Counted from the stretch's first letter, positions 32,271 to 43,583 are shown. The stretch: 64,000 bases of DNA from Stomoxys calcitrans (GCF_963082655.1 NC_081555.1:89478272-89542271), one strand, 5' to 3'. Numbers and translations are program-made. The notes: generated by a model from the letters alone, not told the origin.

Positions 32271-34620
32271 ACTCACTGTTTCACTCTACTCACTTGGGGA
32301 ACTCCCTGTTTCACTCTACGGTGCTTCGCCTTCTTATCCCCAAATTCCTCAAATGACTGGCGACCACGCAGATACGTGATGCCGATGTCCTCAAATAGTT
32401 TGGCATGGCTGACCGTGTCGAATGCCTTCGATAGATCCAGTGCCTCGTGGGCCGTCTTATGACGTGGCCTGGGATGATTGAAGCCACAGCAAATGTGTGT
32501 GGTGATGGCATGCAAAGCAGTTGTTGTGTCCCATGATGATGTTCGGCAACGGGAGGAAAAATGCCTCAAGCGTCTTTGCTACTGGTGAGAGAAGGGAGAT
32601 CAGTTTTTATGACTTCCCCAAACTTGGGTCCTTTCCAGACTTCAGTAGCGGGATCACTCTGCCCATTTTCCAGACATCGGGAACTATAAGAGTGTTCAAA
32701 GTTTGAGAACAGTAGTAAGGTACTCAACTCCAGGTAAATCCAGATTATTCAGCAGGAGATTAGAGATTCCGGCGGGGCCCAACATCTTGGATGATTTGGC
32801 GCCACGGATGTCAATTGTATCTTCGTCCACGGTCAATTGTGATGGCTGTCCATCGGCTTGGAGGCTATGGATACGGCGAATGGCTCTTCTCCTTGCCCTA
32901 ACTCTCTTAGGGTGCACAATAAATTGACGGTTGAACAACCTGGCGCATCTCTTCGGATCAGTTACGGTTATTTCGCCAAAAGTGACTGAGGTCCTGTCAT
33001 CCCGTCTAACGGGGTTCGAAAGTGACTTAACAGTAGACCACAGTTTACACCGGTGCCTAAGTTACATTGCTCCAGGTGTTCCAGCCACAAATTCCGCTTA
33101 TGTTAGTTGACTACCCTGTTTATTTCCAGATTCAGCTCGCTAATTCTGGGGTTAGCGGGGTCCATACCACGAACTCCATCGCGCTCTTCTGCGAGTACCA
33201 ATGCTAGCGCCGGGAAATTGGGCCGCTCTTGGAATATTCGACCTGCTGGTATAAAGCGAGCGGCTGCTGCATTAATGATGTCTCGGAATTTCCTCTCGGC
33301 CTCTAGCACATCAGAGGGGGGTGGCAGTTTACTGAAGCGGCGATTGGTATACTCTCTGAAGCCATCACAATCGGCCTTCTTATGATTGATAAACGTCCGG
33401 CGCTCAGAGGTTTTGAAGTCGGGTTGTCGGTCGATGGTGAGAATTATGGGGAAGGTGGTCTGACCCCAAAGAGATGACAGCTTGCCAGGTTATGTCACTC
33501 AGGAGATCAGGGGATGTAATGGAGATGTCTGGCTAGCTGCTGCACCTCCTCGTAATCCTAGTGGGGGCATCCTCATTCACCGTGCAAAACGTGGAGCTTT
33601 CAATCTGCTCTGCCAAAGCTATGCCACGCTGGTCGTTACTTAGGGGAGAATACCAAGACATGTGATGCGCATTAAAGTCCCCTAGGAGCAGACGATTATG
33701 GCCAGATAACAACCCACTTATGTCGGGGTTGTAAGCCTGGCCGTTAATCGGCAGTACCGGACTGGACTGCTATCCCCATGCATTCCCTGTAGGGGTCACT
33801 AGCGCCATGCACAAGCGAGATAGGTCTATATTGCACGGAATTTGTGTATTACGAAGACCAATCCCCCACCTCCATTCCTTGAGCGATCCTTACATAGCAC
33901 ATTTTAACCATGAAAACTGTGCAAGCTGCAGGTGTGGGTTAGCTTTGTCTCCTGGATCGCTGCGACCAATATGCTCTTCCGACTCATAAAGTCCACAAAC
34001 TCATTGATCCTGCCACGAAGTCCGTGGCAGTTTAACTGCGAAAACGATACACCTCCCGGCACTGGCCTGGCAATATTTGGGCTGGCTTGCCAGGGGCTTC
34101 ACATAGTCAGACGACGAGGACGCAGAAGGCGACGATGACGACGCTTGTGACCCACTGCTGGCTATGTTCGCACAGCACCTTGCGACATAACCAGTATGAC
34201 TATACTCCCGCAGTGAAGTGAGGCCAGAGCAAGATCGGAAATGTACCCACTCCATGTACCGGTTACACCTCACCGACACCGACCGATGATGAAGGCGGTT
34301 CTGGCAAACCGAACAGAACCAGGGTCCGGGGTTCTTTTCAGTCCCGGCACGGACCAGAAGCATGCGGAGAAGGCACTTCGGAATGTGCCTCTCCCATGAC
34401 GAAAAAAGACGAACACGTACACTGAGGCGGCAGCCCTTGCCGATGAGGATTCCATCGGGTGAATCCGGTGCGTACAACCGGCTGCCAAGCGAGCGTGTAT
34501 GGCACGTTGCGTAGAAACAATTGAGCGACCGTTAGAAAAGAAACTCTCAATGGCAAAGGCAACTGAGTGGAGAGAGAAACAAACTTGGCGACTTTCCCCT
34601 CCAGATGGGCCCCCTATGAA
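32270..34620 (-). mobile_element. CR1/Jockey-like LINE, PHD finger + endonuclease + partial RT, decayed
   Basis: Reading on the minus strand from about 34480: AGTEKNPGPWFCSVCQN with further Cys/His residues (RCNRYMEWVHFRSCSG) makes a PHD-like finger of the sort that precedes the endonuclease in CR1-related LINEs. After a Ser-rich linker comes NCHGLRGRINEFVDFMSRKS and AIQETKL (about 34030-33920, one frameshift), then LLGDFNAHHMS (about 33680), the endonuclease catalytic region. RT pieces follow: AKSSKMLGPAGISNLLLNNL (~32800), DVWKMGRVIPLLKSGKDPS (~32650), and ALDLSKAFDTVSH with the motif A aspartate (~32430). It ends at VKQGVPQ (~32300), so motif C is missing. A ~26-bp tandem duplication lies at 32270-32320 at the break. 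Non-functional. Confidence 0.82.
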
Positions 34621-34643
34621 CCCCCTCACCTGTCGGTAGTTTT

Positions 34644-36449
34644 TATACTCTCCACCATAGGATGGGGGGTATACTAATTTCGTCATTCTGTTTGTAACTA
34701 CTCGATATATTCGTCTGAGACCCCATAAAGTATATATATTCTTGATCGTCGCGACATTTTATGTCGATCTAGCCATGTCCGTCCGTCTGTCCGTCCGTCC
34801 GTCTGTCCGTCCGTCTGTCTGTCGAAAGCACGCCAACTTCCGAAGGAGTAAAGCTAGCCGCTTGAAATTTTGCACAAACACTTCTTATTAGTGTAGGTCG
34901 GTTGGTATTCTAAATGGGCCATATCGGTCCATGTTTTGATATAGCTGCCATATAAACCGATCTTGGGTCTTGACTTCTTGAGCCTCTAGAGTGCGCAATT
35001 CTTATCCGATTGGGATGAAATTTTGCACGACGTGTTTTGCTATGATATCCAATAACTGCGCCAAGTATGGTTCACATCGGTCCATAACCTGATATAGCTG
35101 CCATATAAACCGATCTTGGGTCTTGACTTCTTGAGCCTCTAGAGTGCGCAATTCTTAACCTATTGGGATGCAATTTTGCACGACGTGTTTTGTTATGATA
35201 TCCAACAACTGTGCCAAGTATTGTTCACATCGGTCCATAACCTGATATAGCTGCCATATAAACCGATCTTGGGTCTTGACTTCTTGAGCCTCTAGTGTGC
35301 GCAATTCTTATCCGATTGGAATGAAATTTTGCACGACGTGTTTTGCTATGATATCCAATAACTGCGCCAAGTATGGTTCACATCGGTCCATAACCTGATA
35401 TAGCTGCCATATAAACCGATCTTGGGTCTTGACTTCTTGAGCCTCTAGAGTGCGCAATTCTTATCCGATTGGGATGCAATTTTGCACGACGTGTTTTGTT
35501 ATGATATCCAACATCTGTGCCAAGTATTGTTCACATCGGTCCATAACCTGATATAGCTGCCATATAAACCGATCTTGGGTCTTGACTTCTTGAGCCTCTA
35601 GAGTGCGCAATTCTTATCCGATTGGGATGCAATTTTGCACGACGTGTTTTGCTATGATATCCAATAACTGTGCCAAGTATGGTTCACATCGGTCCATAAC
35701 CTGATATAGCTGCCATATAAACCGATCTTGGGTCTTGACTTCTTGAGCCTCTAGAGTGCGCAATTCTTATCCGATTGGAATGAAATTTTGCACGACGTGT
35801 TTTGTTATGATATCCAATAACTGTGCCAAGTATGGTTCACATCGGTCCATAACCTGATATAGCTGCCATATAAACCGATCTTGGGTCTTGACTTCTTGAG
35901 CCTCTAGAGTGCGCAATTCTTATCCGATTGGAATGAAATTTTGCACGACGTGTTTTGCTATGATATCCAATAACTGTGCCAAGTATGGTTCAAATCGGTC
36001 CATAACCTGATGTAGCTGCCATATAAACCGATCTTGGGTTTTGACTTCTTGGGCCTCTAGAGAGCGCAATTCTTATCCGATTTGCTTGAAATTTTGTACA
36101 ACGGATCCTCTCATGACCATCAACATACGTGTTTATTATGGTCTGAAACGGTCTATAGCCCGATAAAGCTCCAATATAAATCGATCTCTCTATTTTATTT
36201 TTTTAAGCCCCCAAAGGGCGCAATTCTTATTCGAATTGGCTGACATTTTATACAGGTATCCAACATATAATTTAATTGTGGTCTAAACCGGATCATATCT
36301 TGATATCACTCTAATAGCAGAGCAAATCTTTTCTTATATAATTTTTTGCCTAAGAAGAGATGCCGGGAAAAGAACTCGACAAATGCGCTCCATGGTGGAG
36401 GGTATATAAGATTCGGCCCGGCCGAACTTAGCACGCTTTTACTTGTTTC
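34644..36449 (-). mobile_element. DINE-1/mini-me-like element, type 3, complete with exact 153-bp units
   Basis: The ends TATACTCTCCACCAT (34644-34658) and ATGGTGGAGGGTATA (36392-36406) are inverses with one mismatch. Outside the latter is the hairpin TTCGGCCCGGCCGAA (36412-36426) and GCACGCTTTTACTTGTT. Next to the other end are TATATTCTTGATCGTCGCGA and a GTCCGTCC/GTCTGTC microsatellite (34781-34824). GATATAGCTG-type marks at 34938, 35091, 35244, 35397, 35550, 35703, 35856 and 36009 are exactly 153 bp apart. Units are over 95% alike by eye, so this array is much younger than the others. It contains no gene. Confidence 0.85.
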
Positions 36450-37535
36450 AAATAAGTAAGTTTCTGTGGGGCACCCTGTTACCCCCGTTCCTTAATGAAA
36501 TGTTCATGGACAAATTTGCATTTGCAAAAGTCAACTCTTCACGCCAATAGTTTTGCAAATAGCTTTCGAAAAAAATTGTTCATACATAAAATAATGGCTC
36601 ATGGAAACATATTTTTCCTTCATTGCTTTCATATTTTAGCCTACAGCCATTTTAATTTATTTCGCAATGCACACAAAGAGCGTAAAGCATTTATATTTTT
36701 CGCCGTCGGCAAAATATGTGACTCAGTATTACAATTTCCATTGAGTTCCGGTGTGAGTTTTGCGCTTTTCTGTGGCAAAAAGGCCAAAAACAGCCGCAAC
36801 GATTTCAGTAGAAAAGATATCAGGGCTTTTAAACATGAATCCTTGTAGTATGTAGCCCACAAAGCTATGGACGCATGCAAAATATGGTCATCTCAAATAC
36901 ACATACACACACACACACACATATATACGACGATACCACAAATCCTCCGTTCGTTTATGGAAATTCAATGGTATTGGATTATTAGACAAATATTTTGGGA
37001 TTTTCATCGTTGAAAAGTTGAGTGTTTGTGCAGCATCACCGTTAGATGTCGTGGTTGCTATCTGCCACAAAAAGACCAATGCAGCAGTATGCCACCAATA
37101 TGAGGTTTCATGGCCGCCGGGATAATTCTTGATGCAGGTTGACATGCATACCATAACTATTGTTCTGTTAGCTTAGTTTCTGTGATGTTTTTGTGTATAC
37201 CCAACTCATAACTTAATTTTATGTTAGCACATTTCAGGTAAAATTTGGATGTTATGCATATCGAAGATACATAAATGGTTCAAAGCTTTGCGAATATGCA
37301 GAGTTTGTTTTTGGCTTTGCATTGCGTGGAAAACATTGATATTGGAAATTCCATGGAAACATCAGCCTTGGAATGCAATTTTGAAATGGCGAGAAACTCT
37401 ACAGTTGGATTTAATGTAGCAGTGAATTTATTTTATAAACAAGTCTGAAAGGTGTGCTAAGCTTCATTTTAGAATCTCTTAAAACTTGGCTGAAATACTT
37501 TTGTATTCCACCGTCTCAGCTCGTCTGCTAAATCT
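36450..37535. other. Mostly unique non-coding sequence
   Basis: About 36485-36540 resembles the SINE 3' flank (CTTAATGAAATGTTCATGGA, AAATTTGCATTTGCAA). A CA tract lies at 36897-36921. A 117-codon frame (36495-36848) lacks a recognisable domain and starts in the SINE-like part. Confidence 0.5.
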
Positions 37536-37539
37536 GGCT

Positions 37540-37635
37540 AGAATCTGGACGCCTGGATTCAAATACTGGCTAGAACATTAAAAAGTGTGGTTTCTGCGGT
37601 AGTTATCCCTTCATTAATGCTGGAAATTGACCCTC
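37540..37635 (+). mobile_element. SINE fragment
   Basis: GACGCCTGGATTCAAATACTGGC is a decayed B-box region, followed by TAGTTATCCCTTCATTAATGC of the SINE body. Both ends are missing. Confidence 0.6.
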
Positions 37636-37665
37636 AATGTCAAAAATTGGAGAAGAACGCTCTGT
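37636..37665 (-). repeat. Inverted 30-bp copy of a 352-bp-array segment
   Basis: AATGTCAAAAATTGGAGAAG and the following ten bases are the reverse complement, with two changes, of the AACAGAACGTTCTTTTCCAA...TTGACATT segment of each 352-bp unit. It sits 34 bp outside the array's left edge. Confidence 0.75.
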
Positions 37666-37698
37666 TTCGCCCAAGTAGCTAAGTATGAATGCCTTCTA

Positions 37699-40380
37699 GA
37701 CAGATTTAGCAGACGAGCTGGCGTATATGCCTCATTAATGTACAAACTGCGGTTTTAAATAGTTTAACGGGTAATCCATCGGCACCTGCTGCTGTGTTGT
37801 TCTTCAGTCGAGGTTTTGCTAGTGGCTATACATTCAAAACCTTGTCGATTAGATGGATGCAAACCGCTGCTGCTACAAGGCTTTGATGCAAAGTGACCCA
37901 TAATATCCCCGACGTTGGAAGTAACAGAACGTTCTTTTCCAATTTTTGACATTGAAGGACAAATTCCAGCATTAGTGAAGGTATAACTACAGCTGAAACT
38001 AATCTTTTTAATGTTCTAGTCAGCATTCGAGTCCAAGCGTCTAGATTCTAGACAGATTTAGCAGACGAGCTGGCGTATATGCCTCATTAATGTACCATCT
38101 GCGGTTTTAAATAGTTTAACCGGTAATCCATCGTCACCTGCTGCTGTGTTGTTCTTCAGTCGAGGTTTTGCTAGTGGCTTTACATTCAAAACCTTGTCGA
38201 TTAGATGGATGCAAACCGCTGCTGCTACAAGGCTTTGATGCAAATCGACCCATAGTATCCCCGACGTTGGAAGTAACAGAACGTTCTTTTCCAATTTTTG
38301 ACATTGAAGGACAAATTATAGCATTAGTGAAGGTATAACTTCCGCTTAAACTAATCTTTTTAATGTTCTAGTCAGCATTCGAGTCCAAGCGTCCAGATTC
38401 TAGACAGATTTAGCAGACGAGCTGGCGTATATGCCTCATTAATGTACCATCTGCGGTTTTAAATAGTTTAACGGGTAATCCATCGGCACCTGCTGCTGTG
38501 TTGTTCTTCAGTCGAGGTATTGCTAGTGGCTTTACATTCAAAACCTTGTCGATTAGGTGGATGCAAACCGGTGCTGCTACAAGGCTTTAATGCAAATCGA
38601 CCCATAATATCCCCGACGTTGGAAGTAACAGAACGTTCTTTTCCAATTTTTGACATTGAGGGACAAATTCCAGCATCAGTGAAGGTATAACTTCCGCTTA
38701 AACCAATCTTTTTAATGTTCTTGTCAGCATTCGGATACAAGCGTCCAGATTCTAGACAGATTTAGCAGACGAGCTGGCGTATATGCCTCATTAATGTATC
38801 ATCTGCGGTTTTAAATAGTTTAACGGGTAATCCATCGCCACCTGCTGCTGTGTTGTTCTTCAGTCGAGGTTTTGCTAGTGGCTATACATTCAAAATCTTG
38901 TCGATTAGATGGATGCAAACCGCTGCTGCTACAAGGCTTTAATGCAAAGTGACCCATAATATCCCCGACGTTGGAAGTAACAGAACGTTCTTTTCCAATT
39001 TTTGACATTGAAGGACAAATTCCAGCATTAGTGAAGGTATAACTTCCGCTTAAACTAATCTTTTTAATGTTCTAGTCAGCATTCGAGTCCAAGCGTCCAG
39101 ATTCTAGACAGATTTAGCAGACGAGCTGGCGTATATGCCTCTTTAATGTACCATCTGCGGTTTTAAATAGTTTAACGGGTAATCTATCGGCACCTGCTGC
39201 TGTGTTGTTCTTCAGTCGAGGTATTGCTAGTGGCTTTACATTCAAAACCTTGTCGATTAGGTGGATGCAAACCGGTGCTGCTACAAGGCTTTAATGCAAA
39301 TCGACCCATAATATCCCCGACGTTGGAAGTAACAGAACGTTCTTTTCCAATTTTTGACATTGAGGGACAAATTCCAGCATCAGTGAAGGTATAACTTCCG
39401 CTTAAACCAATCTTTTTAATGTTCTTGTCAGCATTCGGATACAAGCGTCCAGATTCTAGACAGATTTAGCAGACGAGCTGGCGTATATGCCTCATTAATG
39501 TATCATCTGCGGTTTTAAATAGTTTAACGGGTAATCCATCGGCACCTGCTGCTGTGTTGTTCTACGGTCGAGGTATTGCTAGTGGCTTTACATTCAAAAC
39601 CTTGTCGATTAGATGGATGCAAACCGCTGCTGCTACAAGGCTTTGATGCAAATCGACCCATAATATCCCCGACGTTGGAAGTAACAGAACGTTCTTTTCC
39701 AATTTTTGACATTGAAGGACAAATTCCAGCATTAGTGAAAGTATAACTTCCGCTTAAACTAATCTTTTTAATGTTCTAGTCAGCATTCGAGTCCAAGCGT
39801 CCAGATTCTAGACAGATTTAGCAGACGAGCTGGCGTATATGCCTCATTAATGTACCATCTGCGGTTTTAAATAGTTTAACGGGTAATCCATCGGCACCTG
39901 CTGCTGTGTTGTTCTTCAGTCGAGGTATTGCTAGTGGCTTTACATTCAAAACCTTGTCGATTAGGTGGATGCAAACCGGTGCTGCTACAAGGCTTTAATG
40001 CAAATCGACCCATAATATCCCCGACGTTGGAAGTAACAGAACGTTCTTTTCCAATTTTTGACATTGAGGGACAAATTCCAGCATCAGTGAAGGTATAACT
40101 TCCGCTTAAACCAATCTTTTTAATGTTCTTGTCAGCATTCGGATACAAGCGTCCAGATTCTAGACAGATTTAGCAGACGAGCTGGCGTATATGCCTCATT
40201 AATGTATCATCTGCGGTTTTAAATAGTTTAACGGGTAATCCATCGCCACCTGCTGCTGTGTTGTTCTTCAGTCGAGGTTTTGCTAGTGGCTATACATTCA
40301 AAACCTTGTCGATTAGATGGATGCAAACCGCTGCTGCTACAAGGCTTTGATGCAAATCGACCCATAATATCCCTGACGTT
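37699..40380 (-). repeat. 352-bp tandem array built from RTE reverse transcriptase segments
   Basis: Seven full units and one partial; GCTGTGTTGT falls at 37791, 38143, 38495, 38847, 39199, 39551, 39903 and 40255, every spacing exactly 352 bp. On the minus strand each unit encodes LKNNTAAGADGLPVKLFKTA and HIRQLV, the start of an RTE reverse transcriptase, preceded by a segment ending in DIMGR, which at the array's outer edge is the decayed YADD region. Units 3, 5 and 7 share variants (AAACCGGTGCTGC, GACATTGAGGGAC, CATTCGGATAC) absent from the others, giving a 704-bp alternating higher-order repeat. The 60-100-codon minus frames repeat with the unit and are not genes. Confidence 0.93.
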
Positions 40381-40490
40381 GGCATAGGCGAGCAGCATGT
40401 TTTTTTCTTGTGAGTAGTGTGTCATGCCCATCACATCTCGTAAAATCTTCTTCAAAGCGGTCCCCAAAGTAGCCGACCTAACAAAGAAAA
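40370..40490 (-). mobile_element. RTE fragment at the array edge (decayed YADD region)
   Basis: The minus frame reads SQEKNMLLAYANVRDIMGRF. Compare REDMLLAYADDIDIIGR at 58030-58080, the catalytic motif C of the same family. The second Asp is lost. TLGTALKKILRDVMG upstream matches the preceding LLEKIMRDADV region. It shows which retrotransposon the satellite came from. Confidence 0.8.
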
Positions 40491-40544
40491 CACAACAAAT
40501 TTGGGGAAATTTTTCATTTTTTTTCATCACTATCTACTTTTAGT

Positions 40545-40720
40545 GGAGACCACCGTAGCGCAGATGTAAGTATGTCCACCTATGACGCTGATCACTTGGA
40601 TACGAATATATGCGAGAACATCCCATAAAATGTGCCTATGCAATGTAAAAACTTTTCTCCAAAGAGGTGTCGCACTGCTGTGCGCCGAAGTGTTCATAGG
40701 CAAATTTGCATTTGCAATCT
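40545..40720 (+). mobile_element. SINE copy, decayed
   Basis: It starts GACCACCGTAGCGCAGATGT (A-box region) and keeps CACCTATGACGCTGAT. The B box is mutated to GGATACGAATA. The body AAAAACTTTTCTCCAAAGAGGTGTCGCACTGC is clear, and a flank GTTCATAGGCAAATTTGCA follows. Confidence 0.75.
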
Positions 40721-40797
40721 CCTTTTAGCTCGATATTTTTCTAGTGATTTTCGATACCCTAAAAGACACCGGTACTTAGAGCGTTGTATGGAAAATA

Positions 40798-41034
40798 TTG
40801 GGTTGCCCAAAAAGTAATTGCGGATTTTTTAAAAGAAAGTTAATGCATTTTTAATAAAACTTAGAATGAACTTTAATCAAATATACTTTTTTTACACCTT
40901 TTTTCTAAAGCAAGCTAAAAGTAACAACTGATAACTGACAGAAGAAAGAATGCAATTACAGAGTCACAAGCTGTGAAAAAATTTGTCAAAGCCGACTATA
41001 TGAAAAATCCGCAATTACTTTTTGGGCAACCCAA
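40798..41034 (+). mobile_element. mariner-type MITE, copy 3 (complete)
   Basis: 237 bp from TTGGGTTGCCCAAAAAG to CTTTTTGGGCAACCCAA, flanked by TA at both ends. Same orientation as the copy at 19012, with a few substitutions. Confidence 0.9.
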
Positions 41035-41084
41035 TAGTTTAGGATTTTGTAAGTAGCACGGTATTCCTAACTTAGATTTTTTTT

Positions 41085-41165
41085 CGAGGCTACTTTTTTA
41101 ACACTTAGGGCGCACAACAAGCCTATTACTGTGGTGGCATGGGGCGGATTAATATCCGCCGGAGG
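41085..41165 (+). mobile_element. LINE family A 3' tail scrap
   Basis: GAGGCTACTTTTTTA, CAACAAGCCTATTACTG and GGCATGGGGCGGATTAATAT match the reverse complement of 50345-50432, which lies 3' of the family-A LINE at 50518-51655. A ~20-bp deletion separates the two copies. It is probably the untranslated tail of the element. Confidence 0.65.
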
Positions 41166-41214
41166 TAAAGATGTTAAGAAGATCAGAGGGAGTGAATTAA
41201 TTCTTACACAATTT

Positions 41215-41860
41215 AAGGAAGGCTAAGCACATAAATCCTTCTTTCGACACTTTGAATAGATGTTTAGCCCAACGGACATTACACTGTATATTCACGCCCA
41301 GACTATCAAGAGCTTCTGATTGCTCAACATTTATACCGTTGATCGTAATGGGTCAGAGAATCGTTTGAGTGATAAAATAAACAACACTGAGTCTTCCGTA
41401 CATTAATCTCTACTATATTCATTCGAACCCACTCAGAAGTGGCCGAGTGTATGGTCCAAAATCCGCTTCTTGTCCTCAATCTCTCGAAGACTTGGCCTAT
41501 GGTCGAATGAGTACAAATGACAGAGATTACAGTCATCCACAAATGAGTAGATCAAATTCCATGTCTATCTCAACAGATGTTTGATGAAAATAAGAAAAAG
41601 AGAAGAAGAAAGGACAGCGACTTGGGGTACACCAGCAGTCGATTTATGATCATTGGATGACGACTGGTATAGTGCGATTTCTATAAAAGCTCGACATAAA
41701 TCGAAGGAAACCATTACCAGCACAAAGTGTGAGAAGCTTTGATAGTAGTGCACCGTGCCAGACCCTTTCAAATGCCTTGGAAATACCCAGAGCCACAACT
41801 TTTGTTGATTTTTTAACATTTGTGTTTGGTTTGATAACATCTGGGTGTTGATTCACTTTT
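41215..41860 (-). mobile_element. Jockey-like LINE RT fragment (family C, copy 1)
   Basis: The minus strand reads VALGISKAFERVWHGALLSK (41790-41730), the RT motif A region, with Asp replaced by Glu at the catalytic site. It continues with GNGFLRFMSSFYRNRTI, AGVPQVAVLSS (motif B) and a decayed C-terminal part with SEWVRMNIVEINVRKTQCCL (41440-41380). The frame is broken between blocks and the motif C YADD is not readable. The same family is at 59270-60125. Confidence 0.78.
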
Positions 41861-42158
41861 CTGAACCGTAAAAATGATTTCCCATGATTTCCTGTGCAAA
41901 ACTTCCGCTAAAATCGACCCACCCTAGGTTACATGCCCCCAGTCCTCAGGTCTCTCACAGACATCTGAAGAGCGTTCAGCTTTCTGTTGTCCAGCATCCA
42001 CGCAGTGTAGCATTGTAAGCCTCTCACTACGCTTAGGCAGGAATTCAAACCTTTACTGAAACACGTTAATCAAACAATTCGCTCATTGCTGGCTGTATAG
42101 CTTACAGGGTGACTTTACCACAAACAAAATACTTTTAATACAAAGTTTTTCTTTTATC
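41860..42158. other. Unassigned spacer
   Basis: CCAGTCCTCAGGTCTC near 41940 also occurs near 51987, so part of this is a dispersed repeat. No coding motif is evident. Confidence 0.4.
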
Positions 42159-42391
42159 GTTGCCCAAAAAGTAATTGCGGATTTTTTAAAAGAAAGTAAA
42201 TGCATTTTTAATAAAACTTAGAATGAACTTTAATCAAATATACTTTTTTTACACTTTTTTTCTAAAGTCAGCTAAAAGTAACAGCTGATAACTGACAGAA
42301 GAAAGAATGCAATTACAGAGTCACAAGCTGTGAAAAAATTTGTCAATGCCGACTATATGAAAAATCCGCAATTACTTTTTGGGCAACCCAA
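42159..42391 (+). mobile_element. mariner-type MITE, copy 4 (left end clipped)
   Basis: It begins GTTGCCCAAAAAGTAATTGC, lacking the first few bases, and ends GGGCAACCCAA followed by TA. Otherwise as copies 2 and 3. Confidence 0.88.
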
Positions 42392-42394
42392 TAT

Positions 42395-42811
42395 CTTCAA
42401 CTAAATGTATTTATTGTAAATCCCTTTGCAGCTTCTCCTTCTATAAAAGAACCTTTCTTTTATGTAAAACCAAAAACTCTTTGAATTCAAAAGTGTTTCG
42501 ATAGCCGCAAATGCATATTCGTTTGCCAGACCAATATTTATTCTCTTGTGTCTATCCTACTAGAGAGAAGAAGTGAGTTTTTGAGCGTATAGCTGGTCTA
42601 TACGATACGGATAAAAATACTCACAATATTACGTACACACTACTGTGTACGTACACAAGAAAATAATCTCAAGCAAGGCCATGTGGTTCCACATAATTGC
42701 AATTGTGTGCTCGTCACTGCTATACCATATTATCGCACAAAATTTTTTCCTTTTTTGGTTTGACTGAGCAAAGAGTCTATATCGATCGAATCTCCTTCTT
42801 CTTTCTTTAAT
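42395..42811. other. Spacer without gene
   Basis: No repeat or coding motif recognised apart from short ACGTACACA duplications near 42630-42655. Confidence 0.45.
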
Positions 42812-42862
42812 TGGCTATGACAGAACATTTGTTCAACTAGCGGAACGTGAAATAGAGTAAAT
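42812..42862 (-). mobile_element. RTE 3' tail scrap
   Basis: GGCTATGACAGAACATTTGT and CTAGCGGAACGTGAAATAGA match, in reverse, the 3' tail of the RTE copy at 58790-58835 and the end at 31720-31775. Confidence 0.65.
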
Positions 42863-43583
42863 TTTCGGCAAAATCGGCTTATAAATGCGCCTTTTATGGG
42901 GCCAAGGCCTTAAATCGAGATATCGATCTATATTGCAGCCACATCTAGATCTGGACCGATCTGGGCCATCTTCAAGAAGTATATTGAGGGGCCTAACATA
43001 ACTCACTGTCCTAAATTTCAGTGAAATTGAACAAAACATGCGTCTTTTATAGGCCCAAGACCTTAAATTGAGAGATAGGACTATATGGCAATTATATCTA
43101 CATCTGGACCGATCTGGGCCAAATTGATGAAGTATATCGAAGGGCCTAACACAACTCACTGTTTCAATAAGATAAGAATTGCGCCCTCTAGAAGCTCAAG
43201 AAGTCAAACCGAGAGATCGGTTTATATGGCGTCTATATTAGGTTATGGATGGATTTAGACCATATTTGACTCAGTTGTTGGAAGTGGAACCAGAACACTA
43301 CGTGCAAAACTTAGTCAAATTGGCTAAGAATTGCGCCCTCTAGAGGCCCTCAAGAAGTCAAGACCCCAGTTCGGTTTTAATGGCAGCTATATCAAAACAT
43401 GGACCGATTTGGTTCATTTACAATCTCAACCGACCTACACTAATAAGTAGTATTTGTACAACATTTCAAGCGCCTAGCTTCTTTACTCCTTCGAAAGTTA
43501 GTGTGCTTTCAACAGACAGACAGACGAACGGACATGTCTAGATCGACTTAAAATGTTATAACGATCAAGAATATAATTTCTTT
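42863..43583 (+). mobile_element. DINE-like block, types 2 and 3 fused
   Basis: 42863-43170 carries two type 2 units (TGGGGCCAAGGCCTTAAATC, CCGATCTGGGCC). From 43170 the units switch to type 3 sequence in the same orientation (GAATTGCGCCCTCTAGAAGC). It ends with CAGACAGACAGACGAACGGA and GATCAAGAATATA. The two subtypes joined head-to-tail support their common origin. Confidence 0.7.
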
